Assembly: GCF_011043735.1 (NCBI RefSeq)
Contig: NZ_JAAKGV010000005.1
Span: forward strand, 186,001-250,000
DNA length: 64,000 nucleotides
From: Methylobacterium sp. DB0501
GTDB taxonomy: Bacteria > Pseudomonadota > Alphaproteobacteria > Rhizobiales > Beijerinckiaceae
Direction of reading: 5' to 3'
A program made the translations under genes and the position numbers. This document shows, one piece after another, positions 8,607 to 16,493 of this stretch (positions within the stretch are counted from its first letter, which is position 1; each line of letters starts with the position of its first letter). Under the pieces are notes generated by a model. That model was not told the DNA's origin. It ran no database searches and saw only the letters and a program-made list of their open reading frames with translations.

Positions 8607-9765
8607 GTGTCCCAGAGCGTGGTGTATCTGAGGCTGGTCCACCACTATGACCGGCTGGGCCGGACTGGTCAGACTGCGAGGTTTGGCAGGCTGACGAGAG
8701 GATCATCGCCGATCGGGGCGATGCTTTCCAGGGTCATGGTGCGACAACGTTGCACGGCCCATTCATCGTTATGCTCCAGCAGGATCGCGTCAACCAGCCT
8801 GCGGATCTAGGGCTCGTTGGGGAAGATGCCGACGACCTCGGTGCGGCGCTTGATCTCGCCGTTGAGGCGCTCCAACGGGTTGGTCGAGTGCAGCTTGGCA
8901 CGATGGGCGGTTGGGAGGCTCATGTAGGCCAGGACGTCGGCCTCGGCCGCGTCCATCAGGGCAGCCAGCTTCGGCACCTTGGGCCAGAGTTGATCGGCCA
9001 CCTGCCGCCAACTGCTGGCGAGCGGCCTCAGCGTTCTCCTGCGCGAAGGCGGTAGCGATGAAGGCGGAGACGTCGCGCAGGGCCGAGTGGCCGGCATGGG
9101 CCAGGACGTTGCGCATGAAGTGGACCCGGCACCGCTGCCAGGACGCGGTCATCACCTTGGCGACGGACGCCTTGATGCCCTCGTGCGCGTCCGAGATCAC
9201 CAGCTTGACCCCACGCAGGCCGCGCCGGGCCAGCTTGCGCAGGAACTCCGTCCAGAAGGTTTCGGCTTCGGACGAGCCGATGTCGAGGCCCAGCACTTCG
9301 CGCCGCCCATCCGTGTTGACGCCGACCGCCACGATCACCGCGGTCAGCGCCTTCTCGGTCATCCGGCGCGGCTCGAGGAAGCTCGGGAAGTAGCTGCCCA
9401 TTCTCAGCTTCGGGATATGCGGCTCGACCGTCCCGGCCCGCGTCTGCCAGTCCCGGTCACGGTACCCGTTGCGCTGGGCCAGCCGCTCCGGATCCATCTC
9501 GCCGTCGGCCGCGCCGGTCAGGCCGGCCACTTCCAGTTCCATCAGACGCTCATCTCGCGCAGCACGTCCGCGTCCGCGCTTTTCTCAGCCAGCGCTCGCA
9601 GGCTCGTCATGGCATCGATCATCGGGAGTCTCCCGAGTTCGGGGTTGGTGCTCACAACCCGATCCTAACCCGTCACCGCCGATGGCCACGCCCGCGGGAG
9701 AACCCGTCTGCTACAGCGCTGTGGAGGCCGAGCAGGCAGGCCCTCCCGCTTTCGCTCAGCGACAC
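8607..9765 (-). mobile_element. Decayed IS256-family insertion sequence
   Basis: The transposase relic is bounded by near-matching terminal sequences: GTGTCCCAGAGCG at 8607-8619 and, inverted, GTGTCGCTGAGCG at 9765-9753 (11 of 13 identical). The enclosed length of about 1.16 kb is short for the family, consistent with an internal deletion. I do not see a convincing 8-bp target duplication, so the boundaries are tentative. The stretch 9623-9985 beyond the transposase start contains the left end of this element and then AT-rich DNA without a supported gene. Confidence 0.55.
8668..9622 (-). pseudogene. IS256-family transposase, multiply disrupted
   Basis: Recognisable mutator/IS256 text: NGYRDRDWQTRAGTVEPHIP, then GRREVLGLDIGSSEAETFW, LRGVKLVISDAHEGIK and WQRCRVHFMRNVLAHAG. 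Lesions: a frame break near 9548 after REM, a junction KALTAVI-VAVGVN where intact relatives have roughly 60-70 extra residues including the first catalytic Asp region, a frameshift near 9000 into a frame reading HRAKLHSTNPLERLNGEIKR, and a TAG at about 8808 inside the conserved NEA-IRRLV junction. The family comparison is from memory. The protein cannot be functional. Confidence 0.88.
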
Positions 9766-9985
9766 CACTCCAAGGAACACGGTCTTAAAGTGCCAAATTG
9801 GTGTTGGGACGCCTATGGTGCAGGGGCGGCCAAAGAAACTCCCTAACGAAATTAAATGCAATTTTTTGTTACTAAGGCTCATATTTCTTAAATCGCGGAA
9901 AACATACATTGTGCGTCACTGCTTGATTCACTGTTATTTGCATTTACTGCATAGATGATCGCATCGTTATATATAATTTATATTC

Positions 9986-11383
9986 CTAGTAAATATGAAT
10001 TGCTTTGACTTTATTTTTTATTGGTATAAAGTAATCGACGTAGATTTCTTTACCAAAATGCAATATATCCCAGTCCGAGGCATTTACTTTTTCTTTTATG
10101 CTCGTCCAAATCGAGCCATCAGCACAAAGACCTGCCGTCTCGCTCGTTGTAAAATAGTAATCCGGCTCAGGAAGATTAATTTTTTTGATGATATTTTCCA
10201 TCAAAATTTTATCGTATGCACATTCGGCCACTAGTATGATTTTCCTATGATTTGATGCAATCTTGTATATTTCTTTAAATCTAGGATCTTCATTGAAAAT
10301 ATCGATAATATACTTAGACTCTCTATTCAGTATATTTTTTTCCTTTAAATTTAGCTGCACCGATATTATGTCCACGATTTCCTGTAAATCGGCATTGCCT
10401 GCATGTCTGCGATCGAATCGTGATTGCAGCTCCAGCAATCTCCTAAGAGAAACATAATCGTTTTTTGATATGTTGTCGCCATTTTTTGTTAGATCTCTTA
10501 ACACGTTTTGCAGTGCGAGATATTCTATGTTTTGCCTTCCTGATGCACAAAGAGAAAATATGTCAAACGATATAAACTTCGAATTCGAAATATTTTTAGC
10601 AATATTTTCAACCGAGATATTTGGATCGGACATATAATTTTTATTTTCGATTGGTCTATACAAATCAAGATCTGTTGCGTATTCGTATTGGCTGTAACCA
10701 TTCTCTAAAGTGACAACACTTACAAGACGTTCGATGGCATGTTGCATAGTGCCATCTAGTTGCATTTCCTCTTGGGGAAACATATCGTAGCCCCATGGAT
10801 GTTTAAGCAATTGATCGATGGCAATAGGCCTGACCCAGAACATTCCTCCGACCGGATAACGGATGGGGCCATTTGCGATCTTTATATTATATTGGCCTGC
10901 CCAACTTTGGGCGATGCCGTGATTTCCGAGCCAATGCTCGCTCCAAAATGGCAGCGGCGTATATTTTTTAGGGTATGCAAGTCCGCATTTTTTGTTTTCG
11001 TCAAACAGGCGAATAGTTTTTTCCCATATATCTGAATTGCCAATAGTATTTTTTATTAGGTATTCACCCCATCCTCGCAAAAAATCTCCCCTATCCAGAG
11101 ACTTCTTCGTGTGGACGTGACACAGCAAATCATATTTACGCAATTCTTCTCTTAATTCTACCAAAAATTGACCGAAATTTCTACCTTTATTCTGACCAAT
11201 TATTATATTGCATGTATTGGGCATAGATATTTCATCTAATTTTTTCTTCAAATCTTCTGCAATAGAGACATCTCCTATTGTAATAAATATATCGAAATCT
11301 TTTTGTAGATTTGATAACAAGTTGATGATTTCAATTGATAAATCAAGATAGTAACAATGAACAACCACAGCAATTTTCATCAT
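9986..11383 (-). CDS. RgpF-type (rhamnan synthesis F) protein with HAD-like C-terminal tail
   Basis: About 465 residues from the ATG pair at 11383/11380, which follows GGAG; the open frame runs 19 codons further but has no ribosome site there. The N-terminal half matches the rhamnan synthesis F family: KIAVVVHCYYLDLSIEI, NKGRNFGQFL, LLCHVHTKKS near residue 90, WGEYLIKNTIG, and YPVGGMFWVRP. Residues 381-465 follow the layout of HAD phosphatase tails in surface-glycan proteins (KIILVAECAYD, YYFTTSE, ADGSIW, LHFGKEIYVDYF, KAIHIY), but the nucleophile DxD and the GDN motif are not present. It likely acts in cell-surface glycan assembly. The gene is AT-rich and sits in the island with the other glycosyltransferase. 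Confidence 0.75.
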   Translation of the reverse strand: MMKIAVVVHCYYLDLSIEIINLLSNLQKDFDIFITIGDVSIAEDLKKKLDEISMPNTCNIIIGQNKGRNFGQFLVELREELRKYDLLCHVHTKKSLDRGDFLRGWGEYLIKNTIGNSDIWEKTIRLFDENKKCGLAYPKKYTPLPFWSEHWLGNHGIAQSWAGQYNIKIANGPIRYPVGGMFWVRPIAIDQLLKHPWGYDMFPQEEMQLDGTMQHAIERLVSVVTLENGYSQYEYATDLDLYRPIENKNYMSDPNISVENIAKNISNSKFISFDIFSLCASGRQNIEYLALQNVLRDLTKNGDNISKNDYVSLRRLLELQSRFDRRHAGNADLQEIVDIISVQLNLKEKNILNRESKYIIDIFNEDPRFKEIYKIASNHRKIILVAECAYDKILMENIIKKINLPEPDYYFTTSETAGLCADGSIWTSIKEKVNASDWDILHFGKEIYVDYFIPIKNKVKAIHIY

Positions 11384-12069
11384 TATCTCCGCGGTGAGAG
11401 AGGATAACATGTGGGTTATGCTGAAAAAATCTTGAGACAATTTACATAATATAATCCTTTATCTTAAACTAATTGTTGCTCACTAGTCCGAGTCATCTAA
11501 AATTGTCATTGAAATAAATGCAAGGTGCGTCACACGCATCGCATTGAAGGCCAATAAAAAATACCACATACTATTAATAAACAATCCAAATATTGAAAAT
11601 TGCATAACGTTGTCATCTCAAGTCTTTGGTTTAATAATTTTGAACTCTCTATGTGCCCATATAGATGCATATTAAGGGTTTTTCTGGTGTGATGCTTGTG
11701 GACGACGCCTCAAAATTTCAAACATGTCTTCATAATTTTTTGCTTCGTGAAGCTGGCGTTTGACAGGATTGTGTGCATCGGCCTGGACCGCTCATCCGAA
11801 AGCGAATTGCATGGACTCTTCATTAACTACCCCAGAGTGCCAATGAAGCGCAACGGTGCGGGGCATGTGTACCACGGCAATCGGGTGAAGGGATGATATG
11901 ACGAGGGCGCCGAGTTCTGAATCGGTCGTCACCCGTGTAGAGGCTTGTGGGGGCGGGCAACGGGCGCGGTCAGTGAGCGGAAGCGGCAGTGATCAAGGCG
12001 ACAGTGTTCCTTGATCACGCCGCGGACCTGTGAACCACTTCGGGTTTGTCGGAGGCTGGTTGGCTTGGG
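11384..12069. other. AT-rich intergenic stretch, no supported gene
   Basis: About 690 bases between the RgpF-type gene and the IS3 relic. The left part is AT-rich like the island and the composition rises to the genomic GC level near 11.9 kb, marking the island border. A 66-codon plus-strand frame at 11696 has no recognisable similarity or ribosome site. A run of T (TTTTTC near 11680) and short direct elements such as GTGCGTCAC (11525 and 9910) are visible but not interpretable. Confidence 0.4.
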
Positions 12070-12370
12070 TCATGCGACCGGGGCCTGGTCGCCAAGGTCG
12101 GCATGATAGCGCGCTTCGGCTTCGGCGGGAGGGACGTGGCCGATCGGGGAGGATAGGCGGCGGTGATTGTACCAGTCGATCCACTCCAGGATGGCGTATA
12201 GTCGACCGCCTCGACGGAACGCTGCGGCCCTCGTCGGTGGATGACCTCCGCCTTGAACAGGCGGTTAATCGTCTCCGCCAGGGCGCTATCGTAGCTGCCG
12301 ACCGACGGCTCGTTGCCCGCTCCAGCCAGGCGCTCAGTGTGAGCGTAGAGCCAAGTATTGCTTGTGTCAG
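12070..12370 (-). pseudogene. IS3-family OrfB 3' remnant, frameshifted
   Basis: The minus strand reads HTERLAGAGNEPSVGSYDSA then LAETINRLFKAEVIHRRGPQ, and after a one-base slip near 12200 LEWIDWYNHRRLSSPIGHVP with PAEAEARYHADLGDQAPVA and a stop at 12070. This is the C-terminal part of an IS3-group transposase including the catalytic Glu in LAETIN. The motif SVGSYDSALAET appears to lack about four residues compared with intact relatives (from memory). It closes the right side of the AT-rich island. Confidence 0.82.
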
Positions 12371-12498
12371 TCGACGGGCATGGGTGATGTACGGTGCTTG
12401 GCCGCGATCGATGCACTGACACGTTCTTTACGAAAACCGCTTATGCGAAGGAAAACGGCTCGTGTCGTTCGGTGCCCGGCCGAGTCGCCTCCGCTCGC

Positions 12499-13512
12499 TC
12501 ACCCCGGCAGCCGATATCCCGGAACCTCCCCGATCCGCTCCGCCACCATCGCCTGCACCCGGTCGAGCCCCTCCTCCGGCAGCGATGCGCTGGCGGCGAG
12601 GCAGTAGACTTCCCAGCCGACCGAGATGAAGCCGAGGCCGAACCGCTCCGCCGCCGCACGCGCGCCCAGGCCCGCATCGGCGGCGCCGGAAGCGATCACC
12701 GCCGCCACCGCCTGGTGGGTGAATTCTTCCAGGCCGTAGCCGACGATCTCGTCGGGCGACGTCCCGGTCTCGGCCAGAAGCCGGTCGAACCAGGCCCGGG
12801 TGCCCGACCCCTTCTGCCGGTTGACGAAGCGGGCCTTCGTGACGCGCAGGTCCTCGGGGGTCGAGAGCCGGAGCGGGTTGCCGGAGGCGACGAGCAGCCC
12901 CTGCTCGCGCTCGAACAGCGGCAGAACCCGGAAGGCCGGGTCGGCGACGAGGTCGGAGAAGGGCGGCCCGGCCGCTGCCGGCCCGATCGCCCCGCAATGA
13001 AAGCCGGCGGCATCGGCGCGGCCGTCCAGGAGCCGGACCACCGCGTCGCGGCTGCCCATCACCGCGAGGTCGGCCCCGTCCCAGGCGCCGAGCACGTCCA
13101 TCAGCAGGGGGTCGTGGCTTGCCGCCAGGGTGAGGCGACGGGGGGCGGCGAGCAGGACGGCGAGGCGGGCCTGCATCGCCCGGGCCTCGCGGGCGAGCGG
13201 CAGGGCCAGGCTCTCGGCCGCGCCCGCCAGGGCGTCGTGCAGGGCGGCCCCGGTCTCGGTGAGCGTCGTGCCGTGGCCGCGGGTCTTGCGCACGAGCTGG
13301 TGGCCGACATCGGCTTCGAGCGCCCGGACGCGCTCCCAGGCGGCGCGGTAGGACAGGCCGATCTCGGTGGCCGCCCCCTGCACCGAGCGGGTCTGGGCGA
13401 TGGCCCCCAGCAGCGCGAGGGCGTCGGCGACGGCGATGCGCGCCCGCCCGATCCGCAGCGAGCCGCCGAGCCCGAGTTCGACCTCGGGAAGCTCATTGGG
13501 GGGTGCCGTCAT
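12499..13512 (-). CDS. ModE-N-type HTH regulator with periplasmic-binding-like domain
   Basis: 337 residues from the ATG at 13512 (AGG just upstream); a 32-residue upstream extension is Arg-rich and unlikely. Residues 10-110 are a LysR/ModE-like winged helix: LGGSLRIGRARIAVADALAL, QGAATEIGLSYRAAWERVRA, LVRKTRGHGTTLTETGAAL. The remainder resembles the PBP_like (helix-turn-helix-associated substrate-binding) domain with HCGAIGP, FVNRQKGSGTRAWFDRLL, HQAVAAVIASGAADAGLG. Such proteins are thought to sense molybdate, tungstate or a small organic ligand. No TOBE domain is present and no modABC genes adjoin it, so the ligand is unknown. Confidence 0.8.
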   Translation of the reverse strand: MTAPPNELPEVELGLGGSLRIGRARIAVADALALLGAIAQTRSVQGAATEIGLSYRAAWERVRALEADVGHQLVRKTRGHGTTLTETGAALHDALAGAAESLALPLAREARAMQARLAVLLAAPRRLTLAASHDPLLMDVLGAWDGADLAVMGSRDAVVRLLDGRADAAGFHCGAIGPAAAGPPFSDLVADPAFRVLPLFEREQGLLVASGNPLRLSTPEDLRVTKARFVNRQKGSGTRAWFDRLLAETGTSPDEIVGYGLEEFTHQAVAAVIASGAADAGLGARAAAERFGLGFISVGWEVYCLAASASLPEEGLDRVQAMVAERIGEVPGYRLPG

Positions 13513-13831
13513 CCTGAGCCCACCGTCACGCCCTCGCCGCAACCGTCCCCTGGCCGACCGGGCTCGTCCCCCGTCCCGCACGGCGCACCGGCGCGTACGG
13601 CTTAGCATGAAATCGGGAATGGCCCGCTCGAGCCTCGTCCGCGATGCTCGAGCGGGCGGGAAGCCGCGTTACGCGGTTCGCCGGGCCTCACGCCGGACAG
13701 GCCGCAGGGCGCCGCGACGGGCTCGGGGATGACACGGCCGTCCGGCTGGCGGCCGGAAATCCGGGCGGAACCGCTTTCCCGGGTTCGCCGTTGCTGGCCG
13801 TCATTGCCTGCGGGCAGACATGGAGACCCCC

Positions 13832-14077
13832 ATGCGCACGATCGTTGCCCTCTGCTTCGCCGCCACCGCCCTGGCCGGAATAGCCGCTCCGGCCAAGGCC
13901 GAGGAGACCACCGTCATCCGCCGCGACAGCGCCCCGGGCGTCTCCGTCGAGCGGCGCGAGGGTGTCGTCGAGCGCCGCGAGATCACCACCGGGAGCGTCG
14001 ATTGCGGCTCGAAGACCGTCCACAAGGAGGACGGCTTCGGCAACTCCAAGACGGTTCACAAGGAAGGCTGCAACTGA
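13832..14077 (+). CDS. Small secreted protein, unknown function
   Basis: 81 residues. The start at 13832 (MRTIVALCF) is preferred because GGAGA lies 8 bases upstream; an ATG at 13820 would put the ribosome site inside the gene. A Sec signal peptide is clear (hydrophobic stretch then APAKA before EETTV). The mature part is small and charged with a repeated KTVHKE (KTVHKEDGFGNSKTVHKEGC) and two cysteines (in VDCGS and at the C-terminal GCN). Function not recognised; the size and pattern are like Hyphomicrobiales periplasmic stress-type proteins. Confidence 0.65.
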   Translation: MRTIVALCFAATALAGIAAPAKAEETTVIRRDSAPGVSVERREGVVERREITTGSVDCGSKTVHKEDGFGNSKTVHKEGCN

Positions 14078-14148
14078 GGCGTCCGCGACGCCTTCGACCT
14101 GAACCCGTGCCGACTGAATCCTAGCCCCAACCCCCGGGAGACGAGATC

Positions 14149-14565
14149 ATGACCAGCAAGCTTCTGCTCGTACTGGCGACCGCCGGCATGGTCGCCCTGC
14201 CGATGGCCGCCCAGGCCCAGGGCACCCTGCGCGACGCCGCCGAGGGCGCGGAGGCCGGGGCGGACGCGGCCGGGCCGGTCGGCGCCGTCGTCGGCGGCGC
14301 GGTCGGCGCGGCCACCGGCACGGTCGGAGGCATCCTCGGCATCGACGACCGCCCGCGCTTTCGCTCCTATGTCCGCGAGCGCGGGGTGAACTCCTACCGC
14401 TGGGGCGGCCCGGTGCAAGTCGGCACCGTCCTGCCGGACGACGGGGTCACCTATTACGACGTGCCCACCGAGTATCGGGTGCGGCCCGGATACCGCTACA
14501 CGATCGTGAACGAGCAGCCGGTGCTGGTCGACCGCGGTCGCCGCATCGTCGAGGTCATCGACTGA
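14149..14565 (+). CDS. DUF1236-domain exported protein
   Basis: 138 residues with a Sec signal peptide (LLLVLATAGMVALPMAAQAQ) then a Gly/Ala-rich segment (GAVVGGAVGAATGTVGGILG) resembling a glycine-zipper and a C-terminal DUF1236 region (VQVGTVLPDDGVTYYDVP, YRYTIVNEQPVLVD, RRIVEVI). This domain is common in Bradyrhizobium/Methylobacterium exported proteins, of unknown function. It is in tandem with the preceding small secreted protein (71-base gap) and ends before a strong terminator. Confidence 0.8.
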   Translation: MTSKLLLVLATAGMVALPMAAQAQGTLRDAAEGAEAGADAAGPVGAVVGGAVGAATGTVGGILGIDDRPRFRSYVRERGVNSYRWGGPVQVGTVLPDDGVTYYDVPTEYRVRPGYRYTIVNEQPVLVDRGRRIVEVID

Positions 14566-14603
14566 CGCGACGCCCCCCGGCCCGACCGGCGGCCGAGCCG
14601 ACG

Positions 14604-14637
14604 AAGCCCGCCCGGCGGCACCGCCGAGGCGGGCTTT
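14604..14637 (+). terminator. Intrinsic terminator after the DUF1236 gene
   Basis: AAGCCCGCC and GGCGGGCTT form a perfect 9-bp outer stem, continued by GGCGG/CCGCC inside, followed by TT and a C-rich tail. It lies 38 bases after the stop. Confidence 0.75.
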
Positions 14638-14681
14638 CCCTGCCCGCCGGCACCCAGGTCCGCGAAATTTTCGACGAACCC

Positions 14682-14696
14682 TAGACGACCGGTCTA
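14682..14696. promoter_or_regulatory. TetR operator copy 1, TAGAC-N5-GTCTA
   Basis: Inverted repeat TAGAC-GACCG-GTCTA 20 bases before the TetR start codon. The 14 bases AGACGACCGGTCTA are repeated exactly at 15360-15373, after this regulator gene and before the next transcription unit. The pattern is like NemR-type operators (TAGAC...GTCTA). It suggests autoregulation. Confidence 0.75.
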
Positions 14697-14716
14697 ATCA
14701 GGTCTATATCGGCGTC

Positions 14717-15319
14717 ATGGCACAGGCGAACGGCACCACCGACACCCGGCAGGGCATCCTCGACACCGCCCACGCGATCGTGGGCGCAAAGGGATTCTCG
14801 GGCGTCGGCCTCAACGAGATCCTGGCCGCAGCCGGTGTCCCGAAGGGATCCTTCTACCACTATTTCGGCTCGAAGGAGGCCTTCGGCGAGGCCCTGCTGG
14901 CCGACTACTTCGAGGGGTACCTAGCCGACATCGATGCCACCCTGGCGGCGCCTGGCCTCAGCCATGCCGAGCGCCTGATGAACTACTGGCGCAAGTGGCA
15001 GACGACGCAGGGCAGCATCGAGGAGCGGCGCAAGTGCCTCGCGGTGAAGCTCGCGGCGGAAGTCTCCGACCTGTCCGAGCCCATGCGCCGCGCGCTCAAG
15101 CGCGGCACGGCCGGGATCATCGACCGGGTGACGGAGGCCATCGAGGCGAGCCTGGCCGAGGGGTCGCTGAAGGTCGAGCGCGAGCCGCGTGCGACCGCCG
15201 AGATGCTCTATCACGTGTGGCTCGGCGCGAGCCTCATGGCGAAGATCGACCGGTCCGACGTGCCGTTCGAGGCCGCGATGGCCACGACACGGCACGTCCT
15301 CAACCCACAACCGGCCTGA
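14717..15319 (+). CDS. TetR/AcrR-family regulator (NemR/AcuR-like)
   Basis: 200 residues. The N-terminal HTH is typical: TRQGILDTAHAIVGAKGFSG, VGLNEILAAAGVPKGSFYHYF with the recognition helix around 34-52, then GSKEAFGEALL. The C-terminal half (YWRKWQTTQGSIEERRKCLA, VKLAAEVSDLSEPMR) resembles the NemR/AcuR group that responds to electrophiles such as N-ethylmaleimide, quinones or acrylate; C47-type sensing cysteines of NemR are only partly kept (a Cys is present in RRKCLAVK). With the same operator before the DJ-1 gene, an aldehyde or electrophile response is the likely role. Confidence 0.85.
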   Translation: MAQANGTTDTRQGILDTAHAIVGAKGFSGVGLNEILAAAGVPKGSFYHYFGSKEAFGEALLADYFEGYLADIDATLAAPGLSHAERLMNYWRKWQTTQGSIEERRKCLAVKLAAEVSDLSEPMRRALKRGTAGIIDRVTEAIEASLAEGSLKVEREPRATAEMLYHVWLGASLMAKIDRSDVPFEAAMATTRHVLNPQPA

Positions 15320-15359
15320 CCGCGAGGGTGGCAGGCCCACCATGGTGCGCCGCCTTTCA

Positions 15360-15373
15360 AGACGACCGGTCTA
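15360..15373. promoter_or_regulatory. TetR operator copy 2
   Basis: AGACGACCGGTCTA, an exact 14-base copy of the box at 14682-14696, 30 bases upstream of the small exported ORF at 15404 that leads into the DJ-1 gene. It suggests that this unit is repressed by the preceding TetR protein. Confidence 0.72.
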
Positions 15374-15403
15374 CTGAAAAACGCATCGGCAAGGAGCAGG
15401 ACC

Positions 15404-15652
15404 ATGACCATCCAACCCGCGCACGGCATCATGCCCTATCTCCTGCTCGCCGAGCTTGGAGCCACCCTGTTCGGCGGCTCCGCCGCTTCGGCGGAGGAGC
15501 GCATCACCCTGGAGATCATCGGCGCCGTCCGCATGGCCGGTTCCGCGGACAGTCGGCGGGCCGAGGCATCGCCCCGGCGAACCGGATCGATGCCGGCCCG
15601 CGACACGGCGGCCGAGCGCGCCGATGCCGAACCGGCAGCCCGCCGGCACTGA
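15404..15652 (+). CDS. Small hypothetical protein, possible signal peptide
   Basis: 82 residues. It has a strong ribosome site (AAGGAG, 7 bases before ATG) and begins with a hydrophobic stretch ending LFGGSAASAEE that resembles a signal peptide. The remainder (Arg/Ala-rich, RRAEASPRRTGSMPARDTAA) has low complexity and no recognised domain. It could be a truncated exported protein. Position between the second TetR box and the DJ-1 gene suggests co-transcription. Confidence 0.45.
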   Translation: MTIQPAHGIMPYLLLAELGATLFGGSAASAEERITLEIIGAVRMAGSADSRRAEASPRRTGSMPARDTAAERADAEPAARRH

Positions 15653-15740
15653 CCGGCCCGCGAAGCGCGGCGCGCATCTCCTCGCGCCTCGCCCTCTCAC
15701 CTTTCCCTCTCACCTCGCCCTCTGAGCACGGAGAACGACG

Positions 15741-16424
15741 ATGAAGATCCTGATGGTGCTGACCTCCCACGACCGGCTCGGCGACACCGGCCGGAAGACC
15801 GGATTCTGGCTGGAGGAACTCGCCGCGCCCTACTACGCGTTCAAGGACGCGGGTGCCGAGATCGTCCTGGCGTCCCCCGCGGGCGGCCGGCCGCCCCTCG
15901 ATCCCAAGAGCGGCGAGCCGGGATCCCAGACCGACCTGACCCGGCGCTTCGAGGCCGACGCCGAGGCCGATGCGGCCCTGGCGAACACGGTCCGGCTCGA
16001 TGGGATCACCCATGACGGCTTCGACGCCGTGTTCTATCCCGGCGGTCACGGCCCCCTGTGGGACCTTGCCGAGGACCCCGCCTCGATCCGGCTGATCGAG
16101 ACGACGCTTCGGGCCGGCAAGCCCGTGACCCTGGTCTGCCACGCCCCCGGCGTGCTGCGTCACGCAAAGACGCCCGACGGTAAGCCCCTCGTCGAGGGAA
16201 AGGACGTCACCGGCTTCACCAACACGGAGGAGGAGGCCGTGGGCCTCACCGAAATCGTCCCGTTCCTCGTCGAGGATGAGCTCAAGCGGAACGGCGGCAG
16301 GTTCGCCAGGGGCGGCGATTGGGCGCCGTACGTGGTCGCCGACGGCCTGCTGATCACCGGCCAGAACCCGGCCTCGTCCGGACCCGCGGCCGAGCGGCTT
16401 CTCGGCCTTCTCGCGAGCGCCTGA
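15741..16424 (+). CDS. DJ-1/PfpI-family protein (glyoxalase III / Hsp31-like)
   Basis: 227 residues with the type 1 glutamine amidotransferase-like fold. Visible motifs: TGFWLEELAAPYYAF with the conserved acidic E25/E26, DAVFYPGGHGPLWDL around 95-109, and the nucleophile elbow TLVCHAPGVL with C133 followed by H134. This is the Hsp31/YajL-type glyoxalase III or deglycase layout that removes methylglyoxal or its adducts. The ribosome site is GGAGAA. Operator copy 2 upstream and the NemR-like TetR make a reactive-aldehyde response likely. A role as protein chaperone instead cannot be excluded. Confidence 0.88.
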   Translation: MKILMVLTSHDRLGDTGRKTGFWLEELAAPYYAFKDAGAEIVLASPAGGRPPLDPKSGEPGSQTDLTRRFEADAEADAALANTVRLDGITHDGFDAVFYPGGHGPLWDLAEDPASIRLIETTLRAGKPVTLVCHAPGVLRHAKTPDGKPLVEGKDVTGFTNTEEEAVGLTEIVPFLVEDELKRNGGRFARGGDWAPYVVADGLLITGQNPASSGPAAERLLGLLASA

Positions 16425-16455
16425 CGCCCGCGGCACGGCACATCGGAGAGAATGC

Positions 16456-16488
16456 GAGGCGCGTTCGGCTGCCGGCCGGGCGCGCCTC
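16456..16488. terminator. Hairpin between convergent DJ-1 and TetR genes
   Basis: GAGGCGCG (16456-16463) and CGCGCCTC (16481-16488) form a perfect 8-bp stem around a 17-base loop in the 69-base gap between two convergent genes. There is no T run on either side, so it is a candidate bidirectional terminator only. Confidence 0.4.
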
Positions 16489-16493
16489 CCGGT

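Noticed and set aside
9673-9909. 78-codon minus-strand frame
   Set aside because: It straddles the IS256 end and AT-rich DNA, with no start signal or similarity.
11696-11896. 66-codon plus-strand frame in the island edge
   Set aside because: No ribosome site and no recognisable domain; mixed composition across the island border.
8340-12070. A complete O-antigen or capsule cluster
   Set aside because: Only two glycan genes are present; no flippase, polymerase or sugar-nucleotide genes.
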